Assembly: GCA_902527215.1 (NCBI GenBank)
Contig: CABZOF010000001.1
Coordinates: 1-64,000 of the forward strand
Source: an uncultured Pelagibacteraceae bacterium
GTDB lineage: Bacteria; Pseudomonadota; Alphaproteobacteria; Pelagibacterales; Pelagibacteraceae
DNA length: 64,000 nt
Direction: 5' to 3'
Shown: one piece after another, positions 52,017-61,409 of the stretch
Numbering within the stretch: position 1 is the stretch's first letter
Layout of the letters: each line of letters opens with the position of its first letter
Notes under the pieces: generated by a model
Databases searched by the model: none
The model's input: only the letters and a program-made list of their open reading frames with translations
Told to the model about the DNA's origin: nothing
Program-made: the position numbers and the translations under genes

Positions 52017-54356
52017 ATGCAAACAAGTTTAAGTATTAAAGAACCTGGTTTAAACTTATTACCACCTGGAGTTGAAAGATATGTGGTCAATGCAGGTGGA
52101 ATTACTGGTATTCAAATATTTCCTGAAGATGAAATTAAAATTATTAATAATGAGGGAAATCAAATTTGCGAAATAAATATTTTTGATAAACATGGAAAAT
52201 CAGAATTAGGAATTTTAAATTTAAAAGAAAATAAAAAATCATCAGAAATAAAAAAAATACTTTTGAAAAATGAAGAAAGTTCTTTGCAAGCTTTGCTGCA
52301 ATTAAAAAAAAGAAATTTACAAATTGAGAAAGCTGCTTCATCAGTAATTTTTGATAAAAACACTTCTGCAGGGGAAGAAATAATTCTAAATTCGAAGGAT
52401 AACTGTTATTGCATCTTTGCTGCTCCAGGAGCCGATATGCTTGTTCATGATCAAAATCCACCTTCAGATCTAACTGTATTTGTTAAAAGAGCTAAAATTA
52501 AAAATTCTGAAAAAGAATTTTCAATAATCCCTGATCCAATTTATGATCCTGACTATGAAGTTAATATAGATAGAAAAACTGCAACAGGATATCAAGTTAA
52601 AGCTGGAGACTATATTCAAATAATTACACCAACGGGAAGACAATGCTCAGATTTTGTTGCATACGACACTGCTAAACTTGAAAAAGGTATAGAAAGAGGT
52701 CTTGATTGGCAAACTACTAGAACCTTTATGGGACATACTTTCCCTGGTCCTGGTTTATTTTCAAAATTCTATGATACTGATCATGAGCCATTGGTAGAAG
52801 TTGTAAGAGATACAGTGGGTATTCATGATACATTTAATTTAGCTTGTACCTCAAAGTACTACGAAGACTCAGGATATTTTGGTCATGCAAATTGCTCTGA
52901 CAATTTAAATGACTCAATGAAAAAATATGGCGTAGAAGAAAAAAAAGGTTGGCATGCAATTAATCTTTTCTTTAATACATCTTCGGGAGGTCAAAATTCT
53001 GTTACATCTGATGAGTCTTATGCAAGGCCTGGTGATTACGTCATTTTTAAAGCTCTAAAAGATTTAACATGTGGAACTACTGCATGCCCTAGTGATATTG
53101 ATAGCTGTAATGGATGGAACCCTACTGATATTTTTGTTAGAACTTATGAGAAAAGCAAAGAATTTACTAAATCATATGGTTTTAGAATGAAAACAAATTC
53201 AGAAAATAAACTTACAAGAAATACCGGTTTTTATGAAAGAACATCAAAATTAACTAGAAACTTTGTCGATGCTAGAGGTTTTTGGTTACCGAATGATTAT
53301 ACAAAACATGGTGTAATTAATGAATACAATGCATGCAGAGAAGACGCCGTCCTAATTGACTTATCTTCATTAAGGAAATTTGAAATTCTTGGTCCAGATG
53401 CTGAAGAATTAATGAATTATACATTAACTCGAAATGTAAAAAAACTTTCAGTTGGTCAAATTGTTTATTCAGCAATGTGTTATGAAAATGGAACTATGTT
53501 TGATGATGGAACGTTATTAAAACTTAGTGATCATGGTTTTAGATGGATTTGTGGTGATGAATATGGAGGTGAGTGGCTTAAAGAACAAGCTAAGAAAAAA
53601 AATTATAAAGTTCATATCAAAAATTCTACTGACCAAATAAATAATTTATCTTTACAAGGTCCCAAAAGTAGAAAAATTTTAGAAAAAATAATTTTTACTC
53701 CCCCTACCCAACCCTCTATATCTGAATTGGAATGGTTTAGATTTACAATTTGTCGATTGGAAGAATTAAATGGAATACCATTAATTGTTTCAAGAACAGG
53801 TTACACTGGTGAACTTGGTTTTGAAATTTGGTGTCATCCAAGTAATGCTACTACAGTTTGGGATAAGGTAATGGAAGCAGGAAAAGATGAAGGTTTGATA
53901 CCAGCTGGTTTTGCTGCTTTAGATCTTTTAAGAATTGAAGCTGGTTTAATTTTATTTGGCAATGAATTTGACGGACAACAAGATCCGTTTGAAGCAGGAA
54001 TTGGTTTTTCAGTTCCTTTAAAATCCAAAACAGAGGATTTTATTGGAAGAGAAAATTTAATTAAGAGAAAAGAAAATCCTCAAAAAAAACTAGTAGGGCT
54101 AGAGTTAATAGGTAAAGAAATAGCAAATCATGGAGATTGCGTTCATATTGGAAGATCTCAGGTTGGAATTATAACTAGTGGATGTATTTCTCCGACATTA
54201 AATAAAAATATTGCATTATGCAGAATAGATGTAGGTCACTCAGAATTAGGTAATGATGTTGAAATTGGAAAAATAGATGGACATCAAAAAAGAATACCTG
54301 CAAAAATTGTCGGATTTCCTCATTACGATCCAAAGAAAACTAAAGTAAGATCTTAA
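52017..54356 (+). CDS. tdm: Trimethylamine N-oxide demethylase
   Basis: 779 aa. The N-terminal portion is a DUF1989-type zinc domain: YQVKAGDYIQIITPTGRQCSDF (192-213), MGHTFPGPGLFSKF, and cysteines 277, 293, 352, 357 and 364 in conserved-looking contexts (LACTSKYY, GHANCSDNL, TCGTTACPS). The C-terminal portion from about residue 400 is a GcvT folate domain (RTGYTGELGFEIWCHPSN). This fusion is that of Tdm, which splits TMAO to dimethylamine and formaldehyde, the latter captured on THF by the second domain. Preceded by an extra N-terminal region of about 180 residues. No Shine-Dalgarno sequence is visible. Its stop overlaps the regulator start (TAATG). Confidence 0.9.
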   Translation: MQTSLSIKEPGLNLLPPGVERYVVNAGGITGIQIFPEDEIKIINNEGNQICEINIFDKHGKSELGILNLKENKKSSEIKKILLKNEESSLQALLQLKKRNLQIEKAASSVIFDKNTSAGEEIILNSKDNCYCIFAAPGADMLVHDQNPPSDLTVFVKRAKIKNSEKEFSIIPDPIYDPDYEVNIDRKTATGYQVKAGDYIQIITPTGRQCSDFVAYDTAKLEKGIERGLDWQTTRTFMGHTFPGPGLFSKFYDTDHEPLVEVVRDTVGIHDTFNLACTSKYYEDSGYFGHANCSDNLNDSMKKYGVEEKKGWHAINLFFNTSSGGQNSVTSDESYARPGDYVIFKALKDLTCGTTACPSDIDSCNGWNPTDIFVRTYEKSKEFTKSYGFRMKTNSENKLTRNTGFYERTSKLTRNFVDARGFWLPNDYTKHGVINEYNACREDAVLIDLSSLRKFEILGPDAEELMNYTLTRNVKKLSVGQIVYSAMCYENGTMFDDGTLLKLSDHGFRWICGDEYGGEWLKEQAKKKNYKVHIKNSTDQINNLSLQGPKSRKILEKIIFTPPTQPSISELEWFRFTICRLEELNGIPLIVSRTGYTGELGFEIWCHPSNATTVWDKVMEAGKDEGLIPAGFAALDLLRIEAGLILFGNEFDGQQDPFEAGIGFSVPLKSKTEDFIGRENLIKRKENPQKKLVGLELIGKEIANHGDCVHIGRSQVGIITSGCISPTLNKNIALCRIDVGHSELGNDVEIGKIDGHQKRIPAKIVGFPHYDPKKTKVRS

Positions 54357-54706
54357 TGGCTAAATCAACTAAGGATTTGTTAGAGTTTTGGGAAGATCAA
54401 ATGAAACTTTCACACACATCAAGTAACTATTTTTTTAGAAAATCACCTTCTCACTATCATATGATGCTTCTAGTTATGTCAGCATTTAAGCAAAAACAGA
54501 ACTTATCAGTAGAGGAGCTAAAAACTAAACTATTTAAAACATCTAGACCAAAATCTGCATTAATAATTAATGAGGCATGTGAAAAAGGTTTTTTTTATTT
54601 AGAAAAAACCGCTCAAGATCAAAGAAAAAAACATATAAAACCAAGTGCTTCGTTTATCTCGGAATTTAACGATTATTTATCTACTCTTAAAAATTTGAGC
54701 TTTTAA
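54356..54706 (+). CDS. MarR-like winged-helix regulator
   Basis: 116 aa. The layout is MarR-like: helix at the N-terminus (DLLEFWEDQMKLSH), a helix-turn-helix (LSVEELKTKLFKTSRPKSALIINEACEKG), and a wing with EKTAQDQRKKHIKPSASFISEF, matching the DxRxKxIxPT pattern after the beta hairpin. It is shorter than standard MarR proteins (about 140-150 aa). It overlaps tdm by one base and likely regulates TMAO/methylamine genes, responding to a substrate or intermediate; the ligand is unknown. Confidence 0.7.
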   Translation: MAKSTKDLLEFWEDQMKLSHTSSNYFFRKSPSHYHMMLLVMSAFKQKQNLSVEELKTKLFKTSRPKSALIINEACEKGFFYLEKTAQDQRKKHIKPSASFISEFNDYLSTLKNLSF

Positions 54707-54803
54707 CAATAGGCAAATCCTAAGTTCTATAAGTTTTTATTTCTAAATTTTATATATAAAAAAAATTATATATTTAACTCTTTTCAAAAAATAATGTTTT
54801 AAT

Positions 54804-56129
54804 ATGTCATTACCGACAAAAGCTAAGGTAGTAATCGTTGGAGGAGGAATTCACGGTCTTAGTACTGCTTGGAAGCTTTCTGAAACTTATAAAAATCCAG
54901 GCGACATTGTAGTATTAGAAAAAAAAGATACTGCAGCTGGAGCAAGTGGTATTGCGTGTGGAGTTGTAAGAAATAATTATTTTCAGCCTGCAATGAGAGA
55001 ATTAATGGCTCATTCAGTTTCAGTTTGGGAGAGCGACCCTAAAGCATTTAAATATAATGCAGTTGGTTATTTACAGATTTCACCAGAAGTAATGCATGCA
55101 GATGTTGCAACTATTTACGAACAACAAAAAGCAATAGGTTACGAATCCGAATTTATAGAAGGTGAAAAAGATTGTATGAAATATATGAAAGGTATGTTTG
55201 GTGATTGGCAAGCACAAGGTATAACTTCTGTTCTTCATGAAAAAAAAGGTGGATATGCTTTTAATAAAGATTCAATTAAAGCACTTGAACATAAATCAAC
55301 GTCAAATGGTGTTGAGGTAATGAAAGGTGTTAAAGTCACTGGTTTCAAAAGAGGAAGTAACAGCAAAGCTGTTACAGGAGTTGAAACAGACAAAGGCACA
55401 ATAGAATGTGAACAAGTTGTCGTTGGAGCAGGTCCTTGGGCAAGGGATTTTTGGAATATGTTAGAACTTCCTAAAACTGCAAATATTAAAGGTAAAGATG
55501 GTAGAATTCACGAAACGGACATGTGGAAATATTGGATGCTTCAAGAGGGTGTACTTGGTGTAGAACCAGATTTTTTAAAAATGGACAATGGTGAACAGCC
55601 ACCTGTAATACATGTGGACTCAACAGCTCCTTTATATTCAGACAAAACTAAAAAATTAATTACAGATAAAATTTGGGGAATATATTACAAACCAGATATT
55701 GACGGTCTTGGTGTTCAAGGTGGAACTTCACCTTACGTTGTTGATAAACATTTTGATCAAGTAAACGTTGATCCGTATGGAATAGAGTCCCCTGAATATC
55801 AAACTACAGAAGCTTTCAATAATATGTGGTGTTCAGCTTTAGCTCATTGTCAAAAAAGATTTGAAGGAAAATCAGATTTATATAGAAAAGGACCATCAGG
55901 CGGACTTGGATGTATGACACCAGATTCTTTTCCAATTTTCGATAGATTTTTAGAAAACGTTTATATGATAGCAGACTCTAACCATGGTTATAAAATGATT
56001 GGAGTTGGAGAGTTAGTAGCAAAAGAAATTTTAGGTACAGAGAGCGAATTATTAAAACCGTTTAGATTCAATCGATACGCGAAAGGTGAATTACATCCAA
56101 CATCTAACAGTCCGTTTCCTTGGAGTTAA
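54804..56129 (+). CDS. SoxB-like FAD-dependent oxidoreductase, stand-alone
   Basis: 441 aa DAO-family flavoprotein. VVIVGGGIHGLSTAWKLSET at residues 9-28 is the FAD loop, AAGASGIACGVVRNNYFQPA (about 44-63) parallels the SoxB signature, and the C-terminal region has GLGCMTPDSFPIFDRFLENVYMIADSNHGYKMIGVG split around residues 367-402. It resembles the beta subunit of sarcosine oxidase/N-methylglutamate dehydrogenase, but no alpha, gamma or delta subunit genes are adjacent. Directly before gmaS, so a methylamine-derived substrate such as N-methylglutamate or gamma-glutamylmethylamide is likely. Confidence 0.75.
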   Translation: MSLPTKAKVVIVGGGIHGLSTAWKLSETYKNPGDIVVLEKKDTAAGASGIACGVVRNNYFQPAMRELMAHSVSVWESDPKAFKYNAVGYLQISPEVMHADVATIYEQQKAIGYESEFIEGEKDCMKYMKGMFGDWQAQGITSVLHEKKGGYAFNKDSIKALEHKSTSNGVEVMKGVKVTGFKRGSNSKAVTGVETDKGTIECEQVVVGAGPWARDFWNMLELPKTANIKGKDGRIHETDMWKYWMLQEGVLGVEPDFLKMDNGEQPPVIHVDSTAPLYSDKTKKLITDKIWGIYYKPDIDGLGVQGGTSPYVVDKHFDQVNVDPYGIESPEYQTTEAFNNMWCSALAHCQKRFEGKSDLYRKGPSGGLGCMTPDSFPIFDRFLENVYMIADSNHGYKMIGVGELVAKEILGTESELLKPFRFNRYAKGELHPTSNSPFPWS

Positions 56130-56195
56130 TTTATCTAAGTGGACAGATGTTTTTTTTTCAGTTAACTTTTTGTTCTAAAAATTCTTAGGGGGAAA

Positions 56196-57665
56196 ATGAC
56201 TGATCTAGAAAAACATGTAAATCAACCAGGTAGAGCAAAGTTAGTAAAAAAAGTAAGAGAAAAAATTAACGAATTAGGAATAACATACATATATTACCAA
56301 TTTATTTCGGTAACAGGTAGAGTAGTAGGTAAAGGTATCCCTGCAGACCATTGGGAAAGGACTGCTGAAAAAGGTTTTCAATTAGTATACGGAGCAACAG
56401 CGAATTTATTTTTGGACAGGCACAATAACTACATTGGTTATGGACCAGAAGCCATGGAATTGGTGGGAATACCAGACCCAGAAACGTTTGTGCAATTACC
56501 ATGGGACAAAAGAGTTGGAAGAGTTTTTGTAACGTGTTTTAGAAATAGAGAAGAGAGAAAAAACCCAGGTGGACATTTAACTTCTGATTGCAGAGGAAAT
56601 TTAAGAATTTTTAGTGATGAATTTAAAAAGAAACATGGACTAGAATTAAGAGTTGGCACTGAACCAGAAATGATGTGGTTAACTAAAAATGATGATGGAA
56701 CTCCAACTGGTAAAGGTTTTTCTAAACCTTTTTGTTATCATATCGATCAATTCGAGTCATTGAGACCAGTTTTTATGAAAGTAATAGAATATTCAAAAGC
56801 TATGGGATTGGACATGATACAGGGAGATCATGAAGATGCTCCTGGACAGCTAGAACTTAATTGGACTTATGATAATGTTTTGAGAAATGCTGATAGATTA
56901 TCAACATATAGGCAAATTTGTGCCCAAGTTGCAAGAGAGCACAATCTAATAGCTTGCTTTATGACTAAACCGTTCATGGGTGTATCTGCGAGTGGATGTC
57001 ACACTAATATGTCTTTATGGAAAGGTGGAAAAGTTTCTGTTAACAAATTAGGAAATAAAAAACTTCCAGGAGTTGAAGAAGTATTTAGTTATGTATCTGG
57101 CGGAACAAACACTTTTATGCCAGACACAAAAGATATGCAGTTGCCTGGAAAAATTGGACTTCAATCAATTGCTGGTATTATGAAACATCTGCCAGCTTTA
57201 ACAGCTCTAGGATCATCTACCGTTAATTCTTATCGAAGGTTATGGGACCAGGGTTTTTGGGCGCCAGTATATGCTGACTGGGGATATCAAAATAGAACTT
57301 GTGGATTAAGAGTTTCAGCACCTGGCAGGTTTGAGTATAGATCTGTTGACTCAATGCATAACCCATACTTACTAGGTGCAGCTTTACTAAAAGCTTGTGA
57401 TGAAGGAATATCAAAAAAAATGAAGCCAGCTAAACCAGAGTCAAGAAATATTTATGAGGCTCAGAAAGCTGGTAAAGATGTTAAAAAATTACCACTAAGT
57501 CTTGGTGAAGCATTAAATAGACTTGCTGAGGATGAAGTAATCAAATCAGCAATGCCTGATGAAATGTATAAAGTTTTCCATTGGTATAAAAACGATGAGT
57601 GGGAAAGATTTCTTGGAGCAACAACTCAATGGGATCTTGATACATACTTGGATTGCTTGCCATAA
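56196..57665 (+). CDS. gmaS: Gamma-glutamylmethylamide synthetase (glutamine synthetase type III-like)
   Basis: 489 aa member of the GlnA fold. Metal/substrate motifs are visible: GTEPEMMWL (Glu ligands), QGDHEDAPGQLELNW, GVSASGCHTNMSLWKGG (HxN loop), SYRRLWDQGFWAPVYADWG and RTCGLRVSAPGRFEYRSVD. GmaS ligates methylamine to glutamate with ATP giving gamma-glutamylmethylamide. Adjacent N-methylglutamate synthase-type genes make this assignment far more likely than ordinary glutamine synthetase. A good Shine-Dalgarno sequence (AGGGGG) precedes the start, 66 bases after the SoxB-like gene. Confidence 0.9.
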   Translation: MTDLEKHVNQPGRAKLVKKVREKINELGITYIYYQFISVTGRVVGKGIPADHWERTAEKGFQLVYGATANLFLDRHNNYIGYGPEAMELVGIPDPETFVQLPWDKRVGRVFVTCFRNREERKNPGGHLTSDCRGNLRIFSDEFKKKHGLELRVGTEPEMMWLTKNDDGTPTGKGFSKPFCYHIDQFESLRPVFMKVIEYSKAMGLDMIQGDHEDAPGQLELNWTYDNVLRNADRLSTYRQICAQVAREHNLIACFMTKPFMGVSASGCHTNMSLWKGGKVSVNKLGNKKLPGVEEVFSYVSGGTNTFMPDTKDMQLPGKIGLQSIAGIMKHLPALTALGSSTVNSYRRLWDQGFWAPVYADWGYQNRTCGLRVSAPGRFEYRSVDSMHNPYLLGAALLKACDEGISKKMKPAKPESRNIYEAQKAGKDVKKLPLSLGEALNRLAEDEVIKSAMPDEMYKVFHWYKNDEWERFLGATTQWDLDTYLDCLP

Positions 57666-57687
57666 GGTAAATTAGGAAAGGAAAAAA

Positions 57688-58629
57688 ATGTGCGGAATTG
57701 CTGGACTTATTCATAGAGGAAAATCCTCAAATGTAGGGAATGAATTGCAAGCAATGCTTCAAGCCTTGAAGCATAGAGGGCCTGACTCAACGGGTTACGC
57801 TCTTTATGCGGATAACGATGGTCAAAACTTCATAATGAGATTCAAAGTTGGAGAAAATGTTGGTGAAGGTAGCTCTTCAGTTAATGAGGATGAGAGTGTT
57901 TACGATAAGAGAAAAGAACTTGTAGATAGTATGTTAAAAAATCTTGGTGCAAAAGTACTTAAGGAAGAAAAATTAACTCCATATTCTTATAGATATGAAA
58001 TGAAATATGATGATGATTTGATGGAATTTTCCAAGAAAATCGAAAGTATTGAGAGTGTTGAGATTTTATCAATTGGTAAATCATTAGAATTAATTAAAGA
58101 TTTGGGAGATGCACAAGCAGTATTAAATAGATACGATCTAGGAAAAGTAACAGGAACTCATGCAATAGGTCATGCCAGAATGGCAACAGAGTCTGGTGTA
58201 GATATTAAATCTGCTCACCCATTTTGGGGATATCCTTTCAGCGATGTGTCTGTTGTTCACAATGGACAATTAACTAATTATTGGAACAATAGAAGAGTGT
58301 TAGAGAACAAAGGCATGAGATTTATGTCTGAATGCGATTCTGAACTAATTGCAGTTTATTTGGCAGAAAAAATGAGAAATGGAGCAACTTTAGAAGAAGG
58401 TATGAAAGACAGTTTATCAGGATTAGATGGGGTGTTTACTTATTTTGTGGCAACAAAAGATTCTTTAGGAATGGCGAAAGATACAATGGCAGCTAAACCA
58501 TTAGTTCTCTATGAGTCAGATGAATTGGTAGCTATGGGTTCTGAAGAGATAGCTATAAGATCTATACTTCCGCACGAAATAGACACTTACGATCCATTTG
58601 ATGGAGAGGTAAAAGTATGGCAAATATAA
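57688..58629 (+). CDS. mgsA: N-methylglutamate synthase subunit A (class II glutamine amidotransferase)
   Basis: 313 aa. The N-terminal nucleophile Cys2 in MCGIAGLIHRG is that of class II amidotransferases; LKHRGPDSTGYALY, GTHAIGHARMATES and VVHNGQLTNYWNNRR are the conserved domain segments. It corresponds to the first of three proteins (GlxB-C-D/MgsA-B-C) that together resemble glutamate synthase. In this pathway it releases methylamine from gamma-glutamylmethylamide, forming N-methylglutamate with the other subunits. It starts 22 bases after gmaS and overlaps the next gene by 13 bases. A paralogue is found at 63260. Confidence 0.88.
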   Translation: MCGIAGLIHRGKSSNVGNELQAMLQALKHRGPDSTGYALYADNDGQNFIMRFKVGENVGEGSSSVNEDESVYDKRKELVDSMLKNLGAKVLKEEKLTPYSYRYEMKYDDDLMEFSKKIESIESVEILSIGKSLELIKDLGDAQAVLNRYDLGKVTGTHAIGHARMATESGVDIKSAHPFWGYPFSDVSVVHNGQLTNYWNNRRVLENKGMRFMSECDSELIAVYLAEKMRNGATLEEGMKDSLSGLDGVFTYFVATKDSLGMAKDTMAAKPLVLYESDELVAMGSEEIAIRSILPHEIDTYDPFDGEVKVWQI

Positions 58630-59471
58630 AATCTAACGAAAATAAAACTAAAGCCCAATCAATGGGACTTCACAGTGAAGTCCTAACAGGGAAAACTCAA
58701 CAAAAATTTTTTAATCCAGATGAAGCAGAAAACTTTTATTATTGGGGAACTTATGATGTAGATTTTAATAAAAGAATTGATCTTGACGTAAATGATCTAG
58801 ACTGCAAAGAGGCAAACAAGAAAATTGATGAGCTAATGAGTCAAGGTTATGGAACAATAGTTATAAAAAACCCACAAGGAAAACACAGTTTAGGAGTTGG
58901 AGTGTTAAATAAATTAAATTTAATTTTTGAGGGAAGTTTAGGTTATTTTGGTGTTGGTTCTATTGATGGTCCAACAGTAAGAATTAACGGAAGAGTTGGA
59001 TGGTCATGTGCAGAAAATATGATGGCAGGAAAAGTAGTAATAGAAAAAAATGCAGGGTCATGTTTTGGTGCAGCTGTTAGAGGTGGAGATTTAATATGTA
59101 AAGGAAGTGTTGGTGCTAGAACAGGAATTGATCAAAAAGGTGGAACAATTATTGTTGGTGGTGACGCTGGAGCGTTCACTGGCTTTATGATGCAAAGAGG
59201 AAGAATAATAATTTTAGGTAATGTCGGCATAAACCTTGGAGACTCAATGTACGATGGAACCATTTATGTTGGTGGAAAAATTGGATCATTTGGAAGTGAT
59301 GCGATTGAGTCACCTATGACAAAAAGTGATATAGATTGGATCAAAAGAAAACTTAAAGTCGCTGAAATTGGCGAAAATTTTGATGTTTCAAAGATGACAA
59401 AAGTAGTTGCAGGTAAAAAACTCTGGAATTACGACGCTTTAGAACCAACTGAGAAAAAAGGAGCAATTTAA
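58617..59471 (+). CDS. mgsB: N-methylglutamate synthase subunit B (GltB C-terminal GXGXG domain)
   Basis: 284 aa. A right-handed beta-helix of GXGXG type: repeated glycine pairs in YGTIVIKNPQGKHSLGVGVL, LGYFGVGSIDGPTVRINGRVG, SCFGAAVRGGDLICKGSVGA and GGTIIVGGDAGAFTGFMMQRG. This is the GltB C-terminal structural domain encoded alone (GlxC/MgsB). It contributes to the complex with the amidotransferase and the FMN subunit. It overlaps mgsA by 13 bases and mgsC by one base. Confidence 0.88.
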   Translation: MANIKSNENKTKAQSMGLHSEVLTGKTQQKFFNPDEAENFYYWGTYDVDFNKRIDLDVNDLDCKEANKKIDELMSQGYGTIVIKNPQGKHSLGVGVLNKLNLIFEGSLGYFGVGSIDGPTVRINGRVGWSCAENMMAGKVVIEKNAGSCFGAAVRGGDLICKGSVGARTGIDQKGGTIIVGGDAGAFTGFMMQRGRIIILGNVGINLGDSMYDGTIYVGGKIGSFGSDAIESPMTKSDIDWIKRKLKVAEIGENFDVSKMTKVVAGKKLWNYDALEPTEKKGAI

Positions 59472-60865
59472 TGGCAAAGAAAAAAAACGGAAAATCAAAT
59501 GGTCATTCCAACGGGAATGGTGGAAGTGAATTCTCAAAAAGAAATAAAAGTTTATTAGGATATAATTCTATATTTACGCCTGAAGTAATCGACGACATTC
59601 ATATAAAAGCTCAGTTAGGAAGATACCGAATGAGAGGAATGGCTCTAATGAAAAAAATTCCTACATTTGACGATTTAGTTTTTTTACCTGGTACCCTTAC
59701 AAGATTTGTAATTGAAGGTTACAGAGAAAAGTGTGAAACAAAAACTATCATTGGTCCAAGATGTGAAAATCCAGTGGAATTAGATATTCCAGTTTACATC
59801 ACAGGTATGAGTTTTGGAGCTTTATCTTATGAGGCTAAAACAGCACTTGCAAGAGGAGCAACTATGGCAGGTAGCGCAACATGTTCGGGTGAAGGTGGAA
59901 TGATACCTGATGAAAGAAGATATTCAGAAAAATGGTACTATCAATGTATTCAATCAAGATATGGATTTAATCCTCATCATGCACAACTTGCTGATGGAAT
60001 TGAAGTTTTTATTGGTCAAGGACAAAAAGTTGGAATGGGTGGTCACTTGATGGGTCAAAAAGTTACCGACCAAGTAGCAGAGATGAGATCATTACCAGCA
60101 GGTATTGATCAAAGATCTCCTGCAAGACATCCTGATTGGCTAGGACCAGATGACTTAGCTTTAAAAGTTCAAGAGCTAAGAGAGCTAACAAAAAATAAAG
60201 TTCCAATACAATTAAAACTTGGAGCAGCAAAAGTTTATGATGATGTTCGTATGGCAGCAAAATGTGATCCAGACTCTATTTATTTAGATGGTATGGAAGG
60301 CTCAACAGGTGCTGGTCCACACATCGCAGCAGCAAACACAGGTATACCTGGGATAGCTGCAATTAGAGAAGCAAGAAGAGCAATAGATGATGTTGGAAAA
60401 ACTGGAAAAGTTACTCTTATCTATGCAGGTGGTGTTAGAGATGGAGCTGACATGGCAAAAGCACTAGCTCTTGGCGCAGATGCTATTGCTATAGGCACGG
60501 GCGCTATGATTGCACTAAACTGTAATAAAGAAATTCCAGAGTCTGATTTTGAAAAAGAAATGGGAGTACCTGCAGGCCATTGTTATCACTGTCATACAGG
60601 ACGTTGCCCAGTTGGTGTTGCTACTCAAGATCCTAAATTGAGAAAAAGACTTAACCCAGATGAGGCAGCTCTAAGAGTGTATAATTACTTGCATACTATG
60701 ACACTTGAGGCTCAATTATTAGCTAGAGCATGCGGTAAAACTAATATTCATTCACTAGAGCCAGAGGATATGGCTGCTTTAACAATGGAAGCATCAGCCT
60801 TAGCAAAAGTACCTCTATCTGGTACAAACCATACAGTTGGAGTAGATGATTTTCATAAAATATAA
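59471..60865 (+). CDS. mgsC: N-methylglutamate synthase subunit C (FMN, 3Fe-4S glutamate synthase-like)
   Basis: 464 aa. The TIM-barrel FMN domain of glutamate synthase: DIPVYITGMSFGALSYEAKT (about 105-124), CSGEGGMIPDERRY, IQLKLGAAKVYDDV, DGMEGSTGAGPHI (about 273-285), and IYAGGVRDGADMAKALALGA. Cysteines 371, 374 and 379 in CYHCHTGRCPVGVATQ ligate a 3Fe-4S cluster. An N-terminal GKSNGHSNGNGG stretch is low complexity. It makes N-methylglutamate from the glutamyl and methylamine groups with electrons from its flavin. Followed 3 bases later by an unknown small gene. Confidence 0.9.
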   Translation: MAKKKNGKSNGHSNGNGGSEFSKRNKSLLGYNSIFTPEVIDDIHIKAQLGRYRMRGMALMKKIPTFDDLVFLPGTLTRFVIEGYREKCETKTIIGPRCENPVELDIPVYITGMSFGALSYEAKTALARGATMAGSATCSGEGGMIPDERRYSEKWYYQCIQSRYGFNPHHAQLADGIEVFIGQGQKVGMGGHLMGQKVTDQVAEMRSLPAGIDQRSPARHPDWLGPDDLALKVQELRELTKNKVPIQLKLGAAKVYDDVRMAAKCDPDSIYLDGMEGSTGAGPHIAAANTGIPGIAAIREARRAIDDVGKTGKVTLIYAGGVRDGADMAKALALGADAIAIGTGAMIALNCNKEIPESDFEKEMGVPAGHCYHCHTGRCPVGVATQDPKLRKRLNPDEAALRVYNYLHTMTLEAQLLARACGKTNIHSLEPEDMAALTMEASALAKVPLSGTNHTVGVDDFHKI

Positions 60866-60867
60866 TT

Positions 60868-61275
60868 ATGCCAAAGAAAAAAAGTAAAAAATCGAGCAAA
60901 AAAGCAGTTAAAGGTCAGTTAGGTAAAAAGAAAGAGACTGCTCGAGAAAAGATGATAGGTCAAACAATTGGTTATAGGTATGATGTAAATTTATTGCCAG
61001 ACTATTCAAGAATAACTCCTTTCCTAAAAAAATATATTGAAGCAATGGGATGGGATGATTTAAATTGGTTAGAAGATGTTCACATGGGATATGAAGAAGA
61101 TAGACCTGCAGTTTTTGACAGAAATGCAAATGGTTGGGTAACCATTCCAAAAAAAATTAAATTACCTAATAACCAACAAGATAGAGACATGATTGCAAGA
61201 GAACTATTAGTAAAATTTCAAATGTCTCCAAACCACCCTTTGGTAGATTTAAAAAAAGCATATAGAAAATTTTAG
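60868..61275 (+). CDS. Hypothetical protein with basic tail, linked to the methylamine cluster
   Basis: 135 aa. The first 28 residues are almost only lysine, serine, alanine and arginine (MPKKKSKKSSKKAVKGQLGK onward), then a compact domain with YRYDVNLLPDYSRITPFLKK, MGWDDLNWLEDVHMGYEEDR and ANGWVTIPKKIKLP. No catalytic motif recognised. It starts 3 bases after mgsC and precedes the amt gene by 134 bases, so it belongs to the synthase operon. A nucleic-acid binding, or complex assembly, role is a guess only. Confidence 0.6.
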   Translation: MPKKKSKKSSKKAVKGQLGKKKETAREKMIGQTIGYRYDVNLLPDYSRITPFLKKYIEAMGWDDLNWLEDVHMGYEEDRPAVFDRNANGWVTIPKKIKLPNNQQDRDMIARELLVKFQMSPNHPLVDLKKAYRKF

Positions 61276-61409
61276 AATCAATAACAAATCATATATACCT
61301 GAAGTTGTAGTGTAATAAATTCTCTTTGATTTAATTGTTGTTTTTAAGATTGATCCGATAACTCCAAATAATAATATTAAAATAATTTGTTTAAACAATT
61401 GGAGGTTAA

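Noticed and set aside
61387..61398. TTGTTTAAACAA palindrome right before the amt ribosome site
   Set aside because: A 12-bp palindrome in AT-rich DNA is not rare, no partner site was found, and it does not resemble an NtrC site.
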